From the NCBI GenBank assembly GCA_022059125.1, contig JAEUWY010000001.1, positions 1,426,001 through 1,490,000 of the forward strand: a stretch of 64,000 bases of DNA, written 5' to 3'. This DNA comes from Corynespora cassiicola. Its lineage: Eukaryota > Ascomycota > Dothideomycetes > Pleosporales > Corynesporascaceae. A program made the position numbers and the translations under genes. The notes beneath the pieces were generated by a model, which was not told where the DNA came from, did no database searches, and worked only from the letters and a program-made list of their open reading frames with translations. Shown here one piece after another: positions 33,656 to 44,446 of the stretch (position 1 is its first letter; each line of letters opens with the position of its first letter).

Positions 33656-35883
33656 TCACCACGTAATATCCGCAAACGCCGTGCGCAACACCTCGGTCCT
33701 CGTCTTCTGCAGCTCGGCCGCCCCGACCGCCATATCCAAGATATCCAACAGCTTCCTCGTATCCTGCTTTGCCTGCAGGAGCAAGGGGTCGCTGGCGGGG
33801 CTCATGCCATCTCTCTCGCGGTCGAGGGGCTGTTCCTGGGCTGCCAGGATGCGCGCCATTAGAAGCTAATATTTTTCGTCAGTCTTCCCATTCCGGTCAA
33901 AAGTACACAATTTTTGGGATGAAAAAAAAAAGATGTGGTGGATGATGAACGTACCGCCTCCTCAAACGCCCGATGCTGAAATACCCACCAAACCCCCGCA
34001 TCCACCCTCAGATACTCCCAAAAATCAAAGTACGACTGCAACGCCATGCGCGCCGCCTCGAGCGCACCCTTGACATCGCACATGACGCCCCCTTCTTCGT
34101 TCTCATCGGCCTGTATCACCATGACGCAGTGCCAAAAGTTGCTGCGGAAGAACATGTTCTGGCGCAGGAGGCGGGGGTTTGATTCGGCAAGTTTCTTCAC
34201 TTCGGCGGAGTCGGATGTGGTAAGGAGGGGGGGGAAGGTGGAGAGGAGGTCGTGGTATTGGGCTACGAGCTTGGTCCTGTTGCGGGGGGAGGTTGTGAGG
34301 GGGTTGCCTAGGGAGCGGGGGTTGCAGAGGGTGAGTTGTACGAGGTTAGCCATGTGCCACATGGAGCGGATGTACTGCCGGTCTGACAGCTCGTACGCCG
34401 GGAAGGCGTCGTTGGAGGGGGCAATGCTGCTGATGCTCATGGGGTTGATGATGGTGTCTTGGGTGCCGTTGGTCGAGGAACCATTGGCGACATAGTCGTC
34501 TAGATCGTCGGTTAGTGAGTCGACGCGGACGTCGGAAAAGGTGCAGTTGGGGGGTAGTTTGAGAAGCACGGTCAGAAAGGTATCTTGGAACAGTACGGCC
34601 TGCCACAGCTTTCTCCGCTGCTGCTTGTCACTCAGGGAGCACCGCGGGGTTATAATGTCTGGATCACGGTGCAGGCCCATTGCATACGCCTGGCGCACGA
34701 GGACTCCCCCAAACGACCATGCATCCGAGGCATGGTTGTCGTTCATGAGAAAGTAGCAGATTAGCACCATGGTCTGCAGGGTCCTCACCGAAGCCCTACT
34801 CAGGTACGAGGACAGACGCAAGGCCTGCTGGGAGGCCGAGACGTAGAACTCTGCAATCTGGGCGCGCTCCGGACCCGAGGGCGAGGCGATGAACTGGGTG
34901 CCCATGGCATAGACGACAAAGTGCAGGGCGACCAGGACGGGGTCGGCCACCTGCTTCTCGTCGAGGGGGAGCGACCAGAAGCGCTCGTAGTCTGCGTAAA
35001 AGTTCCTGCGGTGCACCATGGGGTAGACGGGATCGACGGCATCAAAGTACTTTGCTACCAGGATGTCGGCCTGGTCCTTGGCAGGCAGCACGCCGACGAC
35101 CTCGGCCAGGCCCCCGCGGCTGGTCCAGTAGTTGGCAAAGGGGTGCTCGGAGCCCAGGCCGAAGAAGGGCGAGGGCGTGTGGTTGGAGTAGGGGATGTTG
35201 GACAGCAGAAAGGGCGAGGAGCCGGTCGAAGACATGGATACACTGCGGTACTGGGGCCGGGGGGCCGGCACGGCAACCTGGTGGGGACAGTTAGCAACTA
35301 GGCCTCTAGGCATGAGTGCTGGCGTCTAGGCGTCTCGTCGACCCACTGGGGGCAGCAGGAGGGCATCTCATGGGCGGCGGGAATAAGAGGCGAGCTACCT
35401 GAATGGGAATTGGGTGCGGCGTCTCATCGCCAAGCGAGGGTTTGCTGTGTTGCTTTCTCGATCGGCCGGCCACGCGCGTGGCGCCACGGCTGTGGATCTC
35501 TTAGCAGCGGCCGCAGGTTCGTGTCGGTGCTCGCAAGGGGGGCTCTCGGGACTCACTCTGCAGATGCAATCAGATTGGCGACGTCGGAGTATTTGCACTC
35601 GGACTGGCGCTTGACGCAGGCCAGGCAGTTGGGCCGCCCTCGGTCGCACTGAGGCCGGGATCCGGCCAGGTCAGCAAGGCGAGCCAGGCGCGAAAGCGCA
35701 AAAGGGGCTCGCGGTCGCGGTCGCGGTCGCGGTCGCAGTCGAGGACAGGCGCACCTTTGTCTTGCGCTCGACGCACTCCTCGCAGCTGAGGGTGGGCTTG
35801 TTGCGCTTCTGCTTTTTCCTGGCGGGCTGCTCGGGCGGAGCAGCGCGGGCGGAGCGGCTGCCTGCCTCGGGAGCCGGGTCCAT
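33656..35883 (-). CDS. Zn(II)2Cys6 transcription factor near the rhamnosidase
   Basis: Exon 1 (35883-35755) has a basic nuclear-localisation-like stretch (RKKQKRNKP) and the first half of the binuclear cluster. Exon 2 (35648-35557) completes it. Cysteines are at 34, 37, 44, 51, 54 and 61 (C-x2-C-x6-C-x6-C-x2-C-x6-C). A small exon 3 ends at 35399; its start is either 35444 or 35489, both in phase. Exon 4 (35277-33955) carries the fungal-specific regulatory domain: YFDAVDPVYPMVHRRNFYADYERF, SFGGVLVRQAYAMGLHRDP, QRRKLWQAVLFQDTFL. A last exon (33865-33656) adds LDILDMAVGAAELQK. Total is about 599 or 614 residues. The position suggests control of the transporter-rhamnosidase pair; this is an inference from proximity, since known RhaR-type regulators are in this broad family. 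Confidence 0.86.
35711..35740 (+). repeat. Hexanucleotide microsatellite (gcggtc)n in a regulator intron
   Basis: Four perfect gcggtc units plus one with a single change, within intron 1 of the Zn2Cys6 gene. Confidence 0.85.
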
Positions 35884-36310
35884 GGCGACTGGACACGCCT
35901 CTGTGTTGAGATGGTCGACTCACGGGACTGCCGGCTTGTGCGGCATGGATGCGAAACAGCCGCGTGGGCGTTGCACGATGTCGGGAATAAGGGCAATGGG
36001 GAGGAGAGAGTTGTTCCCAGCTCCCCCAGGCCTTGGACACGCGGGGACGATGTGCATTGGAGATCCAGCCACCGCCTTGGCGATCCCTGGGGGCCACCCA
36101 GTCCCGTGACTAAGCAGCCTCACTCGCTGGGGGGGGTTCATCACTGGGAGCCTCATCGCAGAGCGCACAGTCACAGAGTACATGTCTCGAGTATGGTACA
36201 AGCCCAAAATTACACTTCCGTCCCTATATGTCCAGGCCGTTACCAAGGTCCCCGTCCCCCCTCCGCCCTGCGCCAATTTGATCCTCTTCCTTCCCGCCGC
36301 CGCCTCCCCT
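35884..36310. promoter_or_regulatory. Intergenic: regulator promoter and AAA-ATPase 3' flank
   Basis: No gene seen. It lies between the ATG of the regulator gene and the stop of the AAA gene, both on the minus strand. Confidence 0.45.
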
Positions 36311-39300
36311 CTATGTATAGTGCCGCATCGCATCCCTATACCCCGCCCCGCCCTTGAAGTCGTCCTGGAACGCTTCCTCCACCTCCAGCACCCGCTTGAC
36401 AATGTCCATGCTAAACACCTCCTTCTCGCTGAGCGCAATCGACTGGCTCGTCTTGACCGTATTCTTGATCTGCCATTCGTTAGCACAGGCCTCGCCAAAC
36501 CATCGCCCCGCCGCCGTGGTAGCAAACATACCTGCCGCCCATTCATCACCTTCTGCGCCAGCACATCGTAGTCGTCCTCCTTGAACCGCCGCACCTGGCG
36601 CTCTTCCGTCATGGCCTCCACCTTCCCCACGTGATGCTGCCAAATCAACTTGCGCGCCTTGGCCGTCAGGTTCTCGTACCGGATGCCCATGTGAATGCGG
36701 CTCTGGAACGCCTCGTCGAACGTCTCGACCCGGTTCGTCGTCAGAAACATGATGCCCTGGTAGTACTCGGTGAGCCGCAGGAACACCGACACGAGCGCGT
36801 TGCGGTGGATGTCGTGCGTCTGGCGCGCCTCGAGGAACACGTCGGCCTCGTCCAGCAGCAGGATGGCGCCCCACGAGTGGCATATGTCCATGATGCGGTT
36901 CAGGTCGAGCTCCAGCGCGCGCGAGTTTGTGCCGAGCTCGCCCGCCGACACGGCGTAGAGCGGGCAGCGCAGGTACTCGGCAATGGACTCTGCCGTGAGC
37001 GTTTTGCCGACGCCGGGGGGGCCGTGGAGCACCACGTTGAGGCCCTTGCCCTTGCCCTGGATCACGTCGTCGATGGTCTTGGCTGCATTGAAGCGGTGCG
37101 AGCTGACGAGGCCCTTGAGGTTTTGCTTGATGTGGTGGGGGAGGACGAGCGTGTCGTACGCGTCCTCGTTCCAGGTGATCTCGTTGATGCCCGTGAGCGA
37201 GAACTCGAGCCACTGCTTCTCGGAGAAGGCGAAGCCAAGCACGACCGGCGAGGAGATGAGGAGCTCTTCTTCGGTGAAGATGTGCTTGGATGTCTTGTCT
37301 TCGTCGACAGCCTCCGTGTCGAGCTTCTCATTTGATTCTTGCCCGTCGTCTACGGGGACTTCGATTATGTGCTTCTTGCCCTTGCGGTCCTTCCACACCA
37401 CCGTCCTCGTCTTCACTCGGTCTTCATCATCGCTACCCTCACAGCCACAGCCATCCTCGTCTTCATCCGAGTCGTCGTCTTCTTCATCATGCCTGACGTA
37501 CTCGAGCGGATAGTTGGGGTTGATGCGCCGGAAGATGGCCGGATCCACCATGATGCGTCCATTGATGTTGAACTTGGCCACAGAACGCTTGATCTTCATA
37601 TAAGCCAACCCCTTTTGGAAGCGAATATTTGAGCCCTGTAGCGAGACAAACTTCTGGCCACGCTCAAGAAGCTTCTTGCGGATACCCTACTAGAGTTAGA
37701 ATTAAGCCGTAGTGGACGCCTCCGGGAAGACTTACAGAAGGATCGCTGTGGTACTGCAGCGGATAGCCGCCCAAGCTGGTGATCTTCTTTACGCCCTTGA
37801 AGAAGGGAATCTCAACTCTGTGCCAGCCGTGGCCAAAGTTCTTGCCGTCGTACTCAAAGTACCTACCATCGATGAGAATCGTCTTGGTGCCCATGAAATC
37901 TTCATAGTACCACCAGCTGTCCACCTTGAAACAGCGCGGGTCATCCTTGTTTCCATAGGTCGTGGTGTAGTGGATGGTGTTTGGCTTGCAGAGTGCCCAG
38001 ATCAGATCGTACGTGATGTTGCCAGCCTTGAACATGGACTTGAGTGTCTTGCGCGTGTCGCCAAAATCCTCGTCGATGTACTTGGTGAGCAACTTGCACT
38101 GCAAAATCTGCTGTTCCAAACGACGCTTCTCCTTAGAGCGCTTAACCTTCTTGAGCTGTGGCTTCAGAGTCTTTTTGATGTACTCCTTGATCTCGTCGTA
38201 GTAGAGGAAGAGCAGTTTCGGGTCGACCTGATCGATTAGCTCGAGTCTTCAAAAGAAGGGTGTACAACTTACATTAGGTGTATCCTCGACCAAACTAATG
38301 GTCTTGCACTCCTTCAGGATGATCTGGAGGTCATTGCGCAGCAACTTGGACTTGACATCCACGTACGTATCCACGTACTTGTTCTCCCAGTTGAACATGC
38401 GGCGGACGGTAAATACACTGTCAAACTCATCCTTTTGCTCCTCAGCCGTCGCCGTGAACTTGTAGTCACGCAACTTGGGATCCCAGACCTGGTCCACACG
38501 CTTAAAGTCCTGGCTGTTCTTTTTCTTCTTCTTGTCGGCCTTGGCCGCTTCGGTAGTAGCTGCTACCTCCGCGTTCAGGGCAGCGACCTGCTTCGCATGC
38601 TCGTCCAGCTTGGTCTTTTCGAGTGCTTCCTGCAGCTCGGCGATGCGGGTTGTGATGGCGTCGGATGTGCTCAGATCGGCCGTCGTCTGGGACGATGCCT
38701 CGTCGGAGTCAGAACTAGTGTCAGATATGGACGAGTCCGATGCTACCTTTTTGGACTTTTTGGCCTTCTTCTTTGCCTTTGTCTTTCGGCGCTTCTTTTC
38801 AGCCTCTGATTCAGACTCGCTGTCGGATGATGAGGATGAGGACGACGACGATGACGATGACGAAGAAGACTCGCTTGACTCGCTAGAAGACTCGACCTTC
38901 TTCTTGGACTTTTGGGCTTTCGCCTTGGCTTTGGCTTTGGCTTTGGCTTTGGCCTTCTTTGCCTTTTGCTTCTTTTTCGCCTTCTTCTTCTTCTCCGCTT
39001 CGGAGTCGGAGTCGCTGTCACTGTCGGACGACGAAGATGAATCGCTGCTAGACTCTTCACTCTCGCTCGAAGACTCTTGTTTTTTGCTCTTTTGTTTCTT
39101 CTTGGATTTGGCTTTGGCCTTCTTCTTGCGTTTCTTCTTGTCATCCTCAGACTCCGACTCACTCTCCGACTCGTCACTCGACTCGTCGCTCGAGTCCGCC
39201 TTTTTGCTCTTCTTCGACTTGGCCTTCACAGCCGCCTTCTTAGCCTTCTTCTTGGGCAACTTCTTCGCCACCTTCTTCTTCTTCTTCCGCTTCACCTCTT

Positions 39301-39724
39301 TTTCTTCCTCGGTGCTCTCATCGTCGGACTCGTTGCCGTCTTCGCTCTCAGTGTCGGAGCTGTCGTCTTTGCGCCGGCTCTTCTTGCTCTTTTGTGTCTT
39401 GGCAGACGCCTTCGCCTTCTTCTGCTTGGACGGCTTCTCAGAAGGGACTGGCGGGGGTTCTGCTACGACAGTCTTGGCTTCAGTCTGCTGGGTGAGCGAC
39501 TCGGTGGCCTGCTCCCCCGAGCCGGCGTTGGCTTCTACTCGAGGCGCCTCCATGTCCTCCGAGTCGAGGATATGGACTTCGTCGGGATCGAGTGAAGTGA
39601 TTGAATCTGGAGTGGGGACCACAACGGGAGATGACGCTGAGGTATCGGATGCTGCTAGGTTTTGGGGGGGATAGGGTAGAGGGTGGTTGGTCGGATTGTG
39701 TGTTGTTGGACCGTGTTTGATCAT
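36311..39724 (-). CDS. Large AAA ATPase with DUF7025-like region and acidic-Ser/Lys N-terminus
   Basis: Exons 39724-38273, 38227-37736, 37686-36532 and 36469-36311 encode 1085 residues. Residues about 100-350 alternate Lys-rich and Ser/Asp/Glu-rich blocks like nucleolar SRP40/Nopp140 proteins. A middle globular region, with FNWENKYVDTYVDV, DLIWALCKPNTIHY, DSWWYYEDFMGTKTILIDGRYFEYDG and SVAKFNINGRIMVDP, is the type often annotated DUF7025 in fungal AAA proteins. A C-terminal AAA+ domain has Walker A GPPGVGKT near 869-876, Walker B LLLDEAD near 920, and sensor-1 TTNR; PLYAVSAGELG and FQSRIHMGIRY are also typical. The protein is probably nuclear. Its client is unknown. Exon phases are all 0 and frames join without conflict, so this is one gene, not two. 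Confidence 0.9.
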
Positions 39725-41082
39725 GGAAAGCTGGGAGCAACGGAAATCAGGTAGATAGACGAGCGTTCATGTGCTGTGGCAAGAAACGAAGTGGTTAGCA
39801 AGGCTGCACAGTGAAGGGCAGGCGGGCAGGCGGGCAGGCGGGTGGAGGCGAAACACGGTCGGAGGCGCAACGGGCTGACGAGGTCTGGGATGTCTATGGG
39901 CGAGAAGAAAAAAGTAGCCTCACGAACCTGGACTGAAACCCTTTTCTATTGTTGCTACGGCTGCTGGAGGCGCTGCTGCCTGGCCCCGGCGTCGTCTCCC
40001 CGCACTCAATATCCCAAGATGACTGCGTCAGGCTGTAGGGTGGTGGAGGGCGGTGGCTACGGCGCGAATCACAGGCTGGGGCGACAGGTGTCAAGCGGAT
40101 CTGGCGGGGAGTTTGCAAGCTTATACAGAGCCTCGAGCAGGCTGAACAAGCCGGATTACCTGTTGCGCAATGTCTCGTCGACCGGTCAAGGTGCTGCCTG
40201 CCAGGCCTCGCCAATGCTCAGCCTCACCCAAGAGCCAATCTACAGGCTGGAGGGCCTCGCTCACGGCCGACGCTCGTACGTCAGAGTCGAAGAGGGGAAA
40301 AGGCCCTCGTTGTCAGTCCGAAGCCCTGCAATGCTGCAATCCTGGAATCCTGGAATCCTGGACTCCCTCCCTGAGCGGTCCACGCAAACATGGTCAGCTC
40401 GGTACGGCGTCAGCGGCCTCTTTATAGATACCACAGGGCTGTGGCGCTCCGGGGCCGGCTCACCTGCCGCACAGACGCGTGACGACGACGTCCGCATTAA
40501 CCGCTTACCGCCGCCAGCAGCCCTTGGGGGAGACTCGACCACCGGCCCTGGGGGTACAGGCCTCATCGTGTGTACCGGCGACTGGCTGCACAATATCGCG
40601 GTGCGTTCGCGCTAATTCCGATGCGCGGAATGGGCCTATCCCTATCCAGCATCCCGCTAGGCTGCTCTCGTGCAGCGCCCTCACCGCCCCCAGACCTCAT
40701 GCGACGTCCGCCTCACTTTGGCATCCAGTCAGCTTCCGTGTCATGGCCCCTGATTGATGGAAATTGCTCTCTGAGTCGACTTCTATGTCCATCCTACGCC
40801 TGGCGCCCCCCCAACAGAGTGGTATATGAGAAAAGCAAAGGCTCCAACGCCTTGCACCGCACACTGAACGCACACTGAACACACACGACACACTTGCCAA
40901 TTTATCCACTCCCCTCTGCCTCGCCCGTCGAGCCAACCCCCCATGCCCGTATGCATCCATGCTGCAATACGTGATACGCTGGCAGCATAATCCATCAACA
41001 GCACGTACACGTAGACGCACGCACGTCCATTCCATGGCGAACCCTGCCGCCGCCGCCCCCCGCCACCTCGGGGGGTGGCCAT
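39725..41082. other. Intergenic with a short GC-rich tandem repeat
   Basis: The AAA-ATPase promoter and PTEN-gene 3' flank. About 39816-39842 has three copies of ggcgggca. A long open frame on the plus strand (39842-40615) has no protein-like character. Confidence 0.5.
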
Positions 41083-42952
41083 CTATGAGCTCGTCTTCTT
41101 CTTGCCCAAGTGTCCCAGTGCGTGCTCCTTGGCCGTCTTCAGCTCCTCCTCGGGCTTGCCGTCCGGAAGGCTGCTCGTGGAAACGTGCTGGACGCCCTGG
41201 ACGATGCCGGCCAGGCCCTTGTGCTCGGGTGGTCGCACCCGCCCATCTTCATTGCTCGTCCCATCCACCTGGCTTGGCAGCGTGGGATGCGAGGCAAATG
41301 GTGCGTCCGGCCCGCTTCCGCTCCCGCTGGCGCTGCTGGGTTCCTTGACGACGTCTTCCCCGTCGGGCCCGTGGGCCTTGACATCCTTGGTGTCGCTGTC
41401 CTCGCTGTCTCGCGTCGCCGTGAGGACCTGGCCGTTTTGGCTGCGGATGCTGCTCGCTTTGCTGACGCTGGTATCCGAAGGGCTGGACGTGCGGAGACCC
41501 AGATCCTTGCCCTCGCTCGGCTCCACACCTTCTTGGCCCTTCCAGTCTGCCGGGGAGAATTGCTTCACTTCTTCGCCCTCCCGCGGTTCCGTGATGACAA
41601 TGCCCGGCCGGCCTTCTTCGGCTCGGAGCGTCTTCCACACAATGGCAACCTTCTCAAACGCCTGGGTTCCTTTTCGGGATGATCCCTTGATGCCGTCCAT
41701 GGCGTCCCATTCGATCTCGAACACGCCAGACTCGTCGGCTACCCCCTTTTGCTCGGGCCCGTTGCCCTCGAAGAAAGCGTTGAACCATACGTGAGCCACG
41801 GCGGTGACCATGGTGACATCGAATGCGGCCTTGTTACGGCGTTCAATGTCAATGTTGATGTCATTGGTCGGTAGCACGACTCGCTTGGATGGCCGGAACA
41901 CCACGTCACCGGTACCTTCCAGGCGCTCGTCGTCTTCTCTAGACGAGGCTGCACCGTCCACGTTCTCGGCTCGGTTGACGGGGAACGTGTTTGAATGCTT
42001 GATGCCGGTCTCATTGGCGGCAGTCCTTGGCTCTCTCCTGCTAGCTGATCGCCCGATGCCGTTCTTGTACATGACCTCCTGGACAGCCTGTGCCATGCCC
42101 GTCGTCTTCATCTCCCCCCTGACAATCTCCCGCTCGTCTCTTGAAAACGTGTGGAACAGCTTGATTTGCTTGCCATCCTCGACGAAACCCTCGACCTGGA
42201 TCTTCACGCCGTCGCGCAGCCCCCAGCAGTGCACCTCAAGGATCTCAACCTGGCGCTCGACGTATATTTTGCCATGCTTGGCCCATCTGTCGACGTATCC
42301 AATCCACCGCAGCTGGCTCGGTATGCTGACGCCCTTGCCCATGTTGGGCCGCATGCGCCGCTCGGTGAAGCGTTGTAGTGCCTTGTTCACAGGCCAACCT
42401 TCCTCGCTGATGAGGTAGCTACAGCTCGCGGTGCCGGAGCGGCCCTTGCCCGCCTTGCAGTGCACTACAACCACGCGGCCTTCCTTCTCGTGCAGCCAGT
42501 TGCGCATGCTGGCCATGATGTTGGGTATGAGGGCAAAGGGCGGGGGGTGGTGGTCGGGGAACGGGTAGTGGAACACTCGGTTGTACACCTCCGAGTCGGG
42601 GTAGCCGGTGCCCTCTGCGCGGAACTCCCATATCGCCCAGTCATCGCCGTGCTTTTCGTCGAGAAACTTGACGAGCGAGTCGAGGGGGTTGCGGTATGCG
42701 CGCTGCGGGTAGGTCCCACTAGGGCCGGACGTGGCGATTACTGCAGTGGCGGGTCAGTTGGCGGCGCTGAGGTGTAGGCAGCGGCGGGAACAGGTAGAGA
42801 TGCGGGCCACGCACTGTTGTCGGTGACATAGCAGAGATCGAGGCCAGCTTCAGGGTGCCTGGCGCGTGGGCCTGCGACGATCTGGCGGAGGAGCGACGCC
42901 TGGCGGGGTCAGCGGGCGGGCGCGGGGCGCGAGGGCGGGGTAGACATACCAT
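41083..42952 (-). CDS. PTEN-type phosphatidylinositol-3-phosphatase (TEP1-like)
   Basis: Dual-specificity/lipid phosphatase that removes the 3-phosphate of PtdInsP3. Exons 42952-42950, 42899-42815 and 42740-41083 give 581 residues. The first coding exon is just the ATG, spliced by a 50-bp GTATGT...CCAG intron to ASLLRQIVAGPRARHPEAGL, the usual start of fungal members. YVTDNIIATSGPSGTYPQRAYRN and FHYPFPDHHPPP follow, and the P-loop HCKAGKGRSG has Cys124, both Lys residues and Arg130 (PTEN: HCKAGKGRTG). A C2-like region comes next, then a long disordered Ser/Pro/Glu-rich tail that exceeds yeast Tep1. Human PTEN also has its nucleophile at 124, which supports the chosen start. Confidence 0.93.
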
Positions 42953-44446
42953 GTGACGGGGCTTCAGGTGGGGGATCGAGAGAGGAGGAGGGTTGCTGTC
43001 ATGGAAGGGCAAACGGCATGGTGATGTAGAGAGCAAAAGACGAGGAGTGCCAAAGGTTGGCGACGAGGCTATGGTTCGTTCCTGCCAAACAGGGATGATG
43101 TCAGTCGCCAAGCAGTGTCAAGCTCACGCTACTGCCTTGGGGCCGCCGTTCCTCAGACCCACCCACCACCGGCTATCACGCTCTTCTGCACCGCGCCTAC
43201 ATGTCCTTCTCTGCATTCGACCGTTCCTTTTTAGCAATTTTCCCTGCCTTTTGGGCGGTGCTGCCGACTCGCGTCCGGGCACAGATTTTTTGCTCCTTTT
43301 TCTCCGGACGCGGGCCACTAGTCGGAACAGCGTGCCGGTTGCGACGACTTGCGACACCTTCTCCCCTCACGGCCTTTCGCGGAGTGCATCTCACGCCTGG
43401 ACTGCCGAGATCCGTAATCGGCCCGCTGTTCATCGCCTATGTATAGCGAAGTGGACCCGGATGTACCAAAAAAAGATACACACGCTTCTTGTGTATCCAG
43501 GCCATTTGTTAGGAGCCGACCTTTGTGTATCTGTTTGCGCCTTTCTGGCCCCACTGGTTCTCCATGTGATTAATTTAAAACAGCTGGATCCCGTGTTTGT
43601 CTAGGTATTCTTATGGCCCTCCCGTATTCTACTCTAACGCAGCTGGATATATATGTGACATGCATTCTGTAATACACCATTCTGCTTCGTTACCAACGAA
43701 CGTTATGATAGAGCATTGGGCTGTTTACTTCAAGGTATGTACTGTGTTACTTAGTCATACCCCCAGCCAGGGTGCCCTCTACACCCAAAATATGTTTCTA
43801 GAGCACTTGAAAGGCTGCCGAGCAATCGTTCTGAATACCTGCCTGTAACTACCTGAAGCTTGGTTGTTCCAGGCCACGGCTCAGTATGTTACATACTTGG
43901 TATTACCTCAACAATAATTAGCAGATGGAACCAACAACAATCATGCCATGACCATCAAGACTATATACACTTTATTGTGATGTGATGACGTCGTCGTCAA
44001 AATGCATATTTGCACTGATTGAATGGATCAGAGCATCAAATCATCAAAAAATGTAGTAATCCGGACCAACTTACAATTTCAACAGTCATATCTCTTTCAG
44101 GTCATCGGGATTTCCAGCGGTGTCATTTCACATGCCGAAAAACAAACCCTAGGCTGGACCGGTCGAAAAGCCTCTTTGATCCAATCTTGGGTCAGCATGC
44201 TGTCGAGTCCGTACTTACTCATATACTAAGCGATAACAACCAGACATTAGCAAAAACCACACCCCCAGCTGCCGGTCTTCACTCAAACTCTCCACCTTTG
44301 AGACCTAAAACTCAGGACCCATCCCCCCCACCTTCTCCCAAATCCATCTTCAACCCCCACCAGCCGAACCTCACAGTACCAACATACCGAAACACCACAC
44401 CTCATTTAAAAACTGCCACCAAAGCGGAATAGCAGTATTTTTTTAA
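42953..44446. other. Intergenic, no gene seen
   Basis: About 1.5 kb. The left third is GC-rich PTEN-gene leader; the rest is AT-rich. Open frames on either strand (for example 42993-43604) lack recognisable content. Confidence 0.45.

Noticed and set aside
37687..38272. Possibility that the AAA ATPase region is two genes (Ser/Lys protein and ATPase)
   Set aside because: All introns join in phase 0 with good splice sites, and the middle domain spans the junction, so one gene is simpler.
38475..39674. Long plus-strand open frame rich in Phe, Leu and Ser
   Set aside because: It is the antisense of the Lys/Ser/Glu repeats of the AAA ATPase; codon repeats create the open frame.
39842..40615. 257-codon plus-strand open frame
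   Set aside because: No ATG in good context, no domain-like text; high GC intergenic sequence.
42993..43604. 203-codon plus-strand frame upstream of the PTEN gene
   Set aside because: No recognisable features; lies in the leader and promoter of the opposite-strand gene.
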